Positions 1-4,512 of a DNA stretch of 7,214 nucleotides are shown here, in pieces. A model generated the notes under the pieces. The model had not been told where the DNA came from. It did not search any database and saw nothing but the letters and a program-made list of their open reading frames with translations. Position 1 is the stretch's first letter, and each line of letters opens with the position of its first letter. Made by a program: the position numbers and the translations under genes. This DNA comes from Bacteroidota bacterium (GTDB lineage Bacteria; Bacteroidota; Bacteroidia; Chitinophagales; LD1). The stretch is taken from the NCBI GenBank assembly GCA_003165135.1, contig PLSN01000413.1, positions 1 to 7,214 on the forward strand, given 5' to 3'.

Positions 1-19
1 GAAGGAGGACATATACTAT

Positions 20-49
20 TTCGGATTTTGGAGTTTTGAATTCGGATTT
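20..49. repeat. Short direct repeat at the alkB 3' end
   Basis: The 9-bp word TTCGGATTT occurs at 20-28 and again at 41-49, where it overlaps the alkB stop codon (complement of 48-50). The intervening bases are also T/G-rich and loosely related. This looks like simple-sequence spacer DNA. No hairpin typical of a terminator is visible in the 47 bases downstream of alkB that the window contains. Confidence 0.4.
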
Positions 50-1115
50 ACGCCAATGCAGCTCCCATTTCGGTCGCCTTATATTTGTCAATATGCGTAT
101 GCATGACTTTGAACCAAAGGGGTGGAAACAATGATAGCACCATCATGCCCGGATAGCCTGTAGGCATCTGAGGACTTTGGTCAAAGTGGCGTAGCACCTG
201 ATATTTGCGTGAAGCCATATAGTGATGGTCGGAGTGGCGGGTGAGTTCGAAGAGCATCAGGCGGCCTATCGGATGATCGGAGTTCCAGGAGTGGATAGGC
301 ATCACTTTCTCATAATATTCTCCATCGATCTTCTTGCGGCGCAGGCCATAGTGCTCGATGTAGTTGACCGTCTCGAGCAGCAGGAAGCCAAACGTAGCCG
401 CAGCGATAAATGCCAGCATAGTTTGCCAGCCAAAGAAAACGGCTATCACGGCGAGCATACCGATCTGTATGAATTGATAGATGAGCATTTCATTGCGGAG
501 CGAATACCAAGGCAGGCTTAACTTAGCGAGACGGTCATTCTCGAGCTTCCAGGCATCTACCCAACTCGTGCTGACAGAGCGAAACCAAAATGCATACACC
601 GTTTCGCCGCGGCGTGATGATGCCGGGTCTTCGTCGGTAGATACATTTTTGTGGTGGCCGCGATTGTGTTCGATAAAGAAATGCATATAGAGCGACGTAA
701 GCAGCAAGGATTTGGACATGGCTTGTTCGTACCATGTACTACGATGGCCGAGCTCGTGGGCTACATTGATACCAAAGACTCCGCAAGAAATACCGAAAGC
801 TGTGATGAGTCCCAGCTTTTCCCAGAGCGGTATGTTGTGATTGCCAACTTTCATAAGGAAGATGACCATCATGATCCATTGTACAGGTACGATCAGCCAA
901 ACCAGGAGATCAAACTTGACGTCTTTTTTCAGGACCTCTTCTTCCGCCTTGGCGTAGTTTTCGTCCGAGCCATCCATAAATAGCTCCAGCGCCGGTATGA
1001 GCATGAAGGCGTAGAACAAGGCGAAGAATACCCATGGGCCGCCTACCAATATTGAGACCAGTATCACTACCACGCTCAGGAATGCACTGGCGTATTTCAG
1101 GAACTTGAAGCTCAT
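48..1115 (-). CDS. alkB: Alkane 1-monooxygenase (AlkB-type membrane di-iron hydroxylase)
   Basis: This 355-residue polytopic membrane protein should hydroxylate the terminal carbon of alkanes or related alkyl chains in the inner membrane, taking electrons from rubredoxin. All four AlkB signatures are visible: HELGHR (His120, His124), EHNRGHH (His150, His154, His155) followed by DEDPASS, NYIEHYG (His255), and RHSDHH (His294, His297, His298) followed by a KYQVLRHF segment and a GYPGM motif. These histidines are the di-iron ligands in the family. Hydrophobic segments lie at about 10-45, 69-89, 102-118, 210-248 and 322-338. At 355 residues it is shorter than the roughly 400-residue Pseudomonas AlkB but keeps every motif. 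The ATG start precedes a first membrane segment, and a promoter-like TAACTTTG sits 17 bp upstream. No rubredoxin or rubredoxin reductase gene is in the window, so the electron donor must be encoded elsewhere. The family call is secure; the substrate (medium- or long-chain alkane, or a fatty acyl chain) cannot be read from the sequence. Confidence 0.93.
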   Translation of the reverse strand: MSFKFLKYASAFLSVVVILVSILVGGPWVFFALFYAFMLIPALELFMDGSDENYAKAEEEVLKKDVKFDLLVWLIVPVQWIMMVIFLMKVGNHNIPLWEKLGLITAFGISCGVFGINVAHELGHRSTWYEQAMSKSLLLTSLYMHFFIEHNRGHHKNVSTDEDPASSRRGETVYAFWFRSVSTSWVDAWKLENDRLAKLSLPWYSLRNEMLIYQFIQIGMLAVIAVFFGWQTMLAFIAAATFGFLLLETVNYIEHYGLRRKKIDGEYYEKVMPIHSWNSDHPIGRLMLFELTRHSDHHYMASRKYQVLRHFDQSPQMPTGYPGMMVLSLFPPLWFKVMHTHIDKYKATEMGAALA

Positions 1116-1132
1116 AGTATCTGTGTTTTATC

Positions 1133-1140
1133 CAAAGTTA
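1133..1140 (-). promoter_or_regulatory. Putative alkB promoter, -7 element
   Basis: Read on the minus strand these bases are TAACTTTG, an exact match to the Bacteroidota -7 consensus TAnnTTTG, ending 17 bp before the alkB ATG. No TTG sits at the expected -33 spacing, where the sequence is a run of A/T, so the call rests on the -7 box and its position. It implies a short 5' leader of roughly 10 nt. Confidence 0.5.
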
Positions 1141-1205
1141 AAATTTAAAAATTGAAAATTAAAAATGTTAGCGGTTCGTCTGTTTATATATCGGTTTCTA
1201 TTCGC

Positions 1206-1213
1206 TACATTTG
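1206..1213 (+). promoter_or_regulatory. Putative promoter -7 element, almost abutting a start codon
   Basis: TACATTTG is an exact match to TAnnTTTG. Only four bases (ATAT) separate it from the ATG of the CoA-binding protein at 1218, so transcription would begin at or within a couple of bases of the start codon. A clear -33 TTG is missing; the best candidate is the TGTTT around 1181-1185. Confidence 0.45.
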
Positions 1214-1217
1214 ATAT

Positions 1218-1583
1218 ATGTCAGACAAAACAATACTCGTCATCGGCGCATCAGACAATCCTGAACGTTATTCATATAAAGCTATCAGAATGTTGCGTAG
1301 TCACGGCCACCCTGTGGTCGCAGTCGGCAGGCATGCGGGTAAAGTAGGAGATGTGGAGTTTCTGCAGGAGATTCCCGAAGACCTGCACCCCGATACAGTG
1401 ACACTCTACGTCAATACGGGCATTCAGAAGGATTATTATGATAAAGTGGTAGCTCTCAAACCACGTCGTGTCATCTTCAATCCCGGTACTGAGAATAGCG
1501 AGTTTGAGTCGCTGGTGGCAAAAAACGGCATCGAGCCTGTCGAGGCATGTACTCTGGTGTTATTATCGACCAATCAATTTTAA
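1218..1583 (+). CDS. CoA-binding protein (CoA_binding_2 / YccU-like Rossmann fold)
   Basis: This is a 121-residue cytosolic protein made of a single Rossmann-type nucleotide-binding domain. The N-terminus TILVIGASDNPERYS (residues 5-19) has the glycine-containing beta-1 loop and the P-x-R-Y/S motif typical of the CoA-binding family (COG1832, YccU). Alternating strands and helices follow, with conserved-looking VVAVGRHAGKVGDV, VTLYVNTGIQ and RRVIFNPGTEN segments, and a C-terminal EACTLVLL. Length agrees with the small stand-alone family members, which resemble the CoA-binding domain of succinyl-CoA synthetase alpha without the catalytic part. The family's cellular role is not established; CoA or acyl-CoA binding is inferred from the fold. 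The start is chosen because MSDKTILVIGAS places beta-1 directly at the N-terminus, as in the family. It is transcribed away from alkB and is followed by a strong hairpin, so it appears to be a single-gene unit. Confidence 0.85.
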   Translation: MSDKTILVIGASDNPERYSYKAIRMLRSHGHPVVAVGRHAGKVGDVEFLQEIPEDLHPDTVTLYVNTGIQKDYYDKVVALKPRRVIFNPGTENSEFESLVAKNGIEPVEACTLVLLSTNQF

Positions 1584-1599
1584 AGTTATTTCATTCTAT

Positions 1600-1632
1600 A
1601 ACCCGTAAAGGGTTTTGAACCCTTTACGGGTT
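1600..1632 (+). terminator. Perfect 15-bp hairpin, likely terminator
   Basis: Positions 1600-1614 and 1618-1632 are perfect reverse complements around a 3-nt loop (TTG). The arm contains ACCCGTAAAGGG. It begins 16 bp after the stop codon of the CoA-binding gene. No uninterrupted T-run follows directly; the nearest is GTTTT at 1641. It may therefore work as a non-canonical terminator or as a 3'-end stabilising structure. It separates the upstream gene from the HipA-like pair. Confidence 0.75.
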
Positions 1633-1659
1633 GTGTAATCGTTTTCCATACAGAAATAT

Positions 1660-1667
1660 TACCTTAG
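1660..1667 (+). promoter_or_regulatory. Weak promoter-like element before the HipA-like gene
   Basis: TACCTTAG differs from TAnnTTTG at one position and lies 30 bp before the ATG at 1698. No TTG lies at a good -33 distance; the one at 1631-1633 is about 26 bp away. It is recorded because the hairpin upstream suggests that the HipA-like/DUF3037 unit needs its own promoter. Confidence 0.2.
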
Positions 1668-1697
1668 CTTTAATGCATATTTTTTTCAAATCAGAGC

Positions 1698-2483
1698 ATG
1701 AGCCATACATTTCATAACATCAGGCACGTAAACGTAACACGGTACGTCACGCCACTTCGTGAGGGCGGTTCGCTGCCTGCGATAGTCGAGGCGGATGATG
1801 GTTTATTGTATGTACTTAAATTCAGAGGCGCAGGCCAGGGCCCCAAAGCGCTCATCGCTGACCTGATCGGCGGCGAAATAGCCCGTGCCCTGGGCTTTCG
1901 TGTACCTGAGATCGTTTTCGCTCATTTGGATGAGGCGTTTGGCAGGACCGAAGGCGACCAGGAAATACAGGACCTGCTGAAGGCGAGCACCGGTCTCAAT
2001 CTGGCCCTGCGATACCTGTCAGGTACTTTTACTTTCGATCCCGCTGTCATAAAAGTTGATTCAAAAACGGCCTCACAGATCGTATGGCTTGACCTGCTTC
2101 TATTGAATGTGGACCGCACCGCAAAAAATACAAATATGCTCTGGTGGAATGAGCAGCTATGGCTGATAGATCATGGTGCCTCGTTTTACTTTCACCACTC
2201 ATGGTCGGGCTGGGAGGCGAAGGCACAACAGCCTTTTGCACAGATCAAAGACCATGTATTGATAGCAAAGGCATCGGAACTGGTGACAGTTGACATGGAG
2301 TTTCGTAAACTGCTGACTCCTGAGATCATCCGTCATATTGTATCGCTGATACCCGATGAATGGCTTATAGAGAATGCGGCCTTTAAGTCGCCTAAGGAGC
2401 AGAGACAGGCATATGTCAAGTTTATTGAGCTGAGGTTGGAGTATTTAAAAAACTTTGTAAATAGCATATCAAATGAAGGATAA
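1698..2483 (+). CDS. HipA-like kinase (HipA_2 type), paired with DUF3037
   Basis: This 261-residue soluble protein carries a HipA/PI4K-like kinase core. Visible elements are a beta-strand with a candidate ATP-binding lysine (VLKF, Lys41), the segment GQGPKALIADLIGGEIARALGF (residues 46-67) with candidate helix-C Glu60, the catalytic loop NVDRTAKNTN (Asn137, Asp139, Lys143, Asn144, Asn146), and a DFG-equivalent LIDHGASF (Asp158). The protein is much shorter than E. coli HipA (440 residues) and lacks its N-terminal subdomain. It matches the stand-alone HipA_2-type proteins instead. No HTH antitoxin (HipB) is adjacent. Its 3' end overlaps the DUF3037 gene by 11 nt, pointing to translational coupling and a joint function. 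Classical HipA phosphorylates glutamyl-tRNA synthetase, but nothing here shows the substrate or that the protein is toxic. The kinase-fold call is strong and the biological role unknown. Confidence 0.82.
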   Translation: MSHTFHNIRHVNVTRYVTPLREGGSLPAIVEADDGLLYVLKFRGAGQGPKALIADLIGGEIARALGFRVPEIVFAHLDEAFGRTEGDQEIQDLLKASTGLNLALRYLSGTFTFDPAVIKVDSKTASQIVWLDLLLLNVDRTAKNTNMLWWNEQLWLIDHGASFYFHHSWSGWEAKAQQPFAQIKDHVLIAKASELVTVDMEFRKLLTPEIIRHIVSLIPDEWLIENAAFKSPKEQRQAYVKFIELRLEYLKNFVNSISNEG

Positions 2484-2862
2484 GGATCTTTTTGAATATG
2501 CGGTGATAAGGACTGTGCCACGAGTGGAGCGCGAGGAGTTCCTCAATGTGGGAGTAGTATTGTATTGCCGCGATCAGAAATTCCTTAAGGCAAAGTTTGA
2601 GATCAATGAGGACCGTCTGAAAGCATTTTCGCCGCAGATCAATATGGCGCAGGTGAAAGAATACCTGATAGCTTTCGAGCAGATATGCGAAGGTACTCCG
2701 CTGGCGGGCCCTATTGCCTGCCTACCTATGGCAGAGAGGTTTCGCTGGCTGACAGCGCCGCGTAGCACCATTTTGCAAACGTCAACCGTGCATTCGGGTT
2801 TTTGTGAAGATGCTAATGAAAAACTCAATATATTGTATCAGCGATTAGTACTGATCATATAA
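2473..2862 (+). CDS. DUF3037 family protein
   Basis: This is a 129-residue soluble protein of unknown function. The N-terminal block FEYAVIRTVPRVEREEFLNVGVVLYC (residues 7-32) is the hallmark of DUF3037: a strand, then R-x-E/E-F-x-N-V-G-V-V-L. A predominantly helical middle follows, containing KAFSPQINMAQVKEYLIAFEQI, and then a C-terminal segment RFRWLTAPRSTILQTSTVHSGFCEDANEKLNILYQRLV. There is no signal peptide, membrane segment or recognisable catalytic motif. The ATG lies inside the last codons of the HipA-like gene (11-nt overlap, +1 frame), so translation is probably coupled. DUF3037 genes are, from general knowledge, recurrent neighbours of HipA_2-type kinases. This suggests a partner, substrate or neutraliser role for the kinase, which is inference. 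Family assignment is fairly sure; function is unassigned. Confidence 0.8.
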   Translation: MKDKDLFEYAVIRTVPRVEREEFLNVGVVLYCRDQKFLKAKFEINEDRLKAFSPQINMAQVKEYLIAFEQICEGTPLAGPIACLPMAERFRWLTAPRSTILQTSTVHSGFCEDANEKLNILYQRLVLII

Positions 2863-2892
2863 AATATCAATTAACCCATTCAAAAATATAAC

Positions 2893-3774
2893 ATGAAAAA
2901 CCTCGAAGGAATGCTCCAACCGGGAGCGCTGAAAGACAAAACGATCATCATCACCGGCGGCGGCACAGGACTCGGCAAATCAATGACGAAGTACTTCATG
3001 CAGCTGGGGGCAAATACTGTCATCACCAGCCGCAAGCTGGATGTACTGGAAGGTACAGCCAAAGAGCTCGAAGCAGAGACCGGCGGCAAATGCCTCGCTG
3101 TAGCATGCGATGTGCGCCTGTATAATGAGGTCGAGGCAATGGTCGCTAAAGCAATTTCTACTTTCGGTTCTGTAGATGCACTGGTCAATAATGCAGCGGG
3201 GAATTTCATCTCGCCTACAGAGCGATTGTCAGCAGGGGCATTCAAGGCCATCATCGGCATTGTGCTCGAAGGTTCTATCAACTGCACCCTCGCCCTCGGT
3301 AAAGAATGGATAGCTAAAAAAGAAACCAACAAAGCGGTATTGAGTATCGTGACAACTTACGCATGGACAGGTTCGGCATATGTCGTACCGTCTGCTACCG
3401 CTAAGGCAGGCGTGCTCGCTATGACCCGCTCTCTGGCGGTAGAGTGGGCTAAGTACGGCATCCGTATGAATGCCATCGCACCGGGGCCATTCCCTACCAA
3501 GGGTGCCTGGGACAGGCTGGTACCGGGAGATTTCAAAGAGCGCTTTGACCTGATCAAACGTGTACCGCTGCGCCGTGCCGGCGAACATCAGGAGCTGGCC
3601 AATCTGGCTGCCTACCTAGTATCTGACTACTCTGCATATATCAATGGCGATGTAGTGACCATAGACGGCGGCGAATGGCTGCAGGGTGCAGGCGAGTTCA
3701 GCATGTTTGACGATGTGACCAAAGAAGAATGGGACGTCGTAGAGCAGATGGTCAGAGGTGCTAAGAGCTCGTAG
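2893..3774 (+). CDS. SDR-family oxidoreductase, 2,4-dienoyl-CoA reductase type
   Basis: This 293-residue cytosolic short-chain dehydrogenase probably reduces 2,4-dienoyl-CoA with NADPH, allowing beta-oxidation of unsaturated fatty acids. The cofactor loop TGGGTGLG is at residues 21-28, an SRK segment at 46-48 fits NADP preference, CDV is at 72-74, and NNAAGNFISPTERLS at 99-113 is strongly DECR-like. The usual catalytic Tyr-x-x-x-Lys reads Ser167-x-x-x-Lys171, with Tyr156 lying 11 residues before the serine. This is the spacing of Tyr199/Ser210/Lys214 in human mitochondrial DECR1, so the change is a subfamily trait and not damage. The lipid-binding PGPF follows at 197-200. The gene starts 30 bp after the DUF3037 stop with no clear promoter, so read-through is possible. 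It ends with two consecutive TAG codons and a hairpin. The SDR call is certain; the dienoyl-CoA substrate is likely but could instead be another enoyl- or ketoacyl-thioester. Confidence 0.9.
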   Translation: MKNLEGMLQPGALKDKTIIITGGGTGLGKSMTKYFMQLGANTVITSRKLDVLEGTAKELEAETGGKCLAVACDVRLYNEVEAMVAKAISTFGSVDALVNNAAGNFISPTERLSAGAFKAIIGIVLEGSINCTLALGKEWIAKKETNKAVLSIVTTYAWTGSAYVVPSATAKAGVLAMTRSLAVEWAKYGIRMNAIAPGPFPTKGAWDRLVPGDFKERFDLIKRVPLRRAGEHQELANLAAYLVSDYSAYINGDVVTIDGGEWLQGAGEFSMFDDVTKEEWDVVEQMVRGAKSS

Positions 3775-3777
3775 TAG

Positions 3778-3815
3778 TGGATTGGCGAGGACGCCAACCA
3801 GGAGCAAGAGTTTTT
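3778..3815 (+). terminator. Hairpin plus T-run after the SDR gene
   Basis: TTGGCG (3782-3787) and CGCCAA (3792-3797) pair around an AGGA loop. The stem can extend with TGG (3778-3780) and CCA (3798-3800) if A3781 is bulged. TTTTT occurs at 3811-3815, 10 bp after the stem. The hairpin lies in the 47-bp gap between the convergent SDR and toxin genes. The distant T-run makes it an imperfect intrinsic terminator. Confidence 0.5.
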
Positions 3816-3821
3816 GCCAGG

Positions 3822-4145
3822 CTATTTTTTCTTCTTTACCAGCTTGATCTTGGCAGGTTTCTGCTTGGTATGAAATACACTCAGTACTTCTATACTGTTT
3901 TTTTTGATCTTGTAGATAATAAGATAATTACCCCATACTATGTTGCGGTAAATCTGAGTTTTGGTAGGCAGGAAACGGCACTCTGGGTATATGTATGGGT
4001 TGGGAAGAATAGAATCAACCTTTTGCATGAAATCCGTTTTCATGGTGGAGGCGAACTTTTCGGAAGTATTTAATCTATGATAAACGATTTCGGCGTGAAG
4101 CTCGTCCAGAGCTTTATCCGTTATAACCAAAGTTTTGTTTACCAC
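3822..4145 (-). CDS. RelE/ParE-type toxin of a type II toxin-antitoxin module
   Basis: This small basic 107-residue protein has the RelE/ParE pattern. It has an N-terminal strand TLVITDKALDEL, a helix (about 13-45), a DSILPNPYIYPE turn (44-55), a strand with Arg67 (IYRNIVW), the family's characteristic GNYLIIYKI (72-80), and the closing IEVLSVFHTKQKP (85-97) with a lysine tail. Family members act as gyrase poisons (ParE) or ribosome-dependent mRNases (RelE); the sequence does not settle which. The start is GTG at 4145, because an in-frame stop lies 18 nt upstream of it with no ATG between, and the next internal Met (residue 35) would remove helix 1. The GTG overlaps the upstream antitoxin gene's end (TGG-TAA) by 7 nt, a typical coupled arrangement. 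Base composition is low in G/C (23 of 60 at 3841-3900 and 18 of 60 at 3901-3960) against 34 of 60 in a thrS segment (5521-5580), consistent with acquisition by transfer. Confidence 0.8.
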   Translation of the reverse strand: MVNKTLVITDKALDELHAEIVYHRLNTSEKFASTMKTDFMQKVDSILPNPYIYPECRFLPTKTQIYRNIVWGNYLIIYKIKKNSIEVLSVFHTKQKPAKIKLVKKKK

Positions 4146-4342
4146 TTTTCGATGATTTTTTTAGCATCCTCCCATTTTATCTTTTTTCCTTTTTCTGCTT
4201 TTTTGACTTTGGCGATCATTTCAGCTTCCGTTAAAACTTTCCGCTCAGGCGCTTGTACATGCTCTACGTAGGTGAGCGTTTGCAGGTGCTCTATGAGAGA
4301 CTTCGACTTAGGTGTTTCTTTTATTTTGAATGTATGTGTCAT
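4139..4342 (-). CDS. Antitoxin-like small protein of the ParE/RelE module
   Basis: This is a 67-residue, strongly charged, lysine/glutamate-rich protein directly upstream of the toxin. The first part (MTHTFKIKETPKSKSLIEHLQTL, residues 1-23) could form a strand and helix. The second (VLTEAEMIAKVKKAEKGKKIKWEDAKKIIEKW) looks like the helical toxin-binding tail of Bacteroidota antitoxins. No Phd, ParD or HTH motif can be assigned with confidence, so the antitoxin label rests on size, gene order and the 7-nt overlap. The frame stays open 11 codons further upstream to 4375, but the ATG at 4342 is preferred: it gives a family-like N-terminus and lies 15 bp downstream of a TAATTTTG promoter box that the longer version would place inside the coding sequence. 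It probably represses its own promoter, as such antitoxins commonly do (inference). Confidence 0.68.
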   Translation of the reverse strand: MTHTFKIKETPKSKSLIEHLQTLTYVEHVQAPERKVLTEAEMIAKVKKAEKGKKIKWEDAKKIIEKW

Positions 4343-4357
4343 AGCGGAGCGTTTCCA

Positions 4358-4365
4358 CAAAATTA
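4358..4365 (-). promoter_or_regulatory. Putative promoter -7 element of the toxin-antitoxin operon
   Basis: On the minus strand the bases read TAATTTTG, an exact fit to TAnnTTTG, 15 bp before the antitoxin ATG at 4342. No TTG is found at the expected -33 spacing. It is back to back with the thrS promoter elements at 4376-4408, so the two units share a compact divergent control region. Confidence 0.4.
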
Positions 4366-4375
4366 AACAAAGCAA

Positions 4376-4408
4376 TTGTTTTTAAGAAATACCTTAAAAT
4401 TAGTTTTG
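4376..4408 (+). promoter_or_regulatory. Putative thrS promoter (-33 TTG, -7 TAGTTTTG)
   Basis: TTG at 4376-4378 and TAGTTTTG at 4401-4408 fit the Bacteroidota sigma-factor consensus TTG / TAnnTTTG with 22 bp between them, within the known range. Transcription would begin near 4413-4416, giving a thrS leader of about 100 nt. This is the best promoter in the window because both boxes are present. Confidence 0.6.
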
Positions 4409-4476
4409 GCACCTTTGCGAGAGAATAATTTTTAATTTCACACCTCATTTAAAAATCAGAGTACTGGTTGTATTAT

Positions 4477-4504
4477 CTCAATACCCAATACTCATTACTC
4501 AATA
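4477..4504 (+). repeat. Heptanucleotide tandem repeat, four copies, in the thrS leader
   Basis: Four contiguous 7-bp units begin at 4477, 4484, 4491 and 4498. The first and fourth are CTCAATA; the second and third each differ from it at one base. The array ends 8 bp before the thrS ATG at 4513. A change in copy number would alter spacing in the leader but not a reading frame if 4513 is the start. Confidence 0.7.
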
Positions 4505-4512
4505 CAAATAAG

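Noticed and set aside
2..8. AAGGAGG, a perfect Shine-Dalgarno-like word
   Set aside because: No plus-strand start codon follows at a usable distance, and the other genes in the window do not use Shine-Dalgarno sequences.
222..983. Plus-strand open frames across alkB (99 and 110 codons)
   Set aside because: They are antisense to an unmistakable alkB with all histidine boxes, and their sequences look random.
1698..2862. Calling the pair hipBA or HipBST
   Set aside because: DUF3037 has no HTH and does not resemble HipB or HipS, and the kinase lacks the long N-terminal part of HipA.
2880..3332. 150-codon open frame antisense to the SDR gene
   Set aside because: It is Ser/Pro/Ala-rich, has no recognisable motif, and is fully explained by the coding sequence on the plus strand.
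3777..4271. Plus-strand open frames across the toxin-antitoxin region
   Set aside because: They are antisense to the better-supported toxin and antitoxin genes, and their translations lack family features.
4343..4375. Longer antitoxin start (11 extra codons)
   Set aside because: It would absorb the exact TAATTTTG promoter box into the coding sequence; the ATG at 4342 gives a normal small antitoxin.
4468..4512. N-terminal extension of thrS from a TTG codon
   Set aside because: The extra 15 residues merely translate the tandem repeat, and the TGS domain begins at the ATG at 4513.
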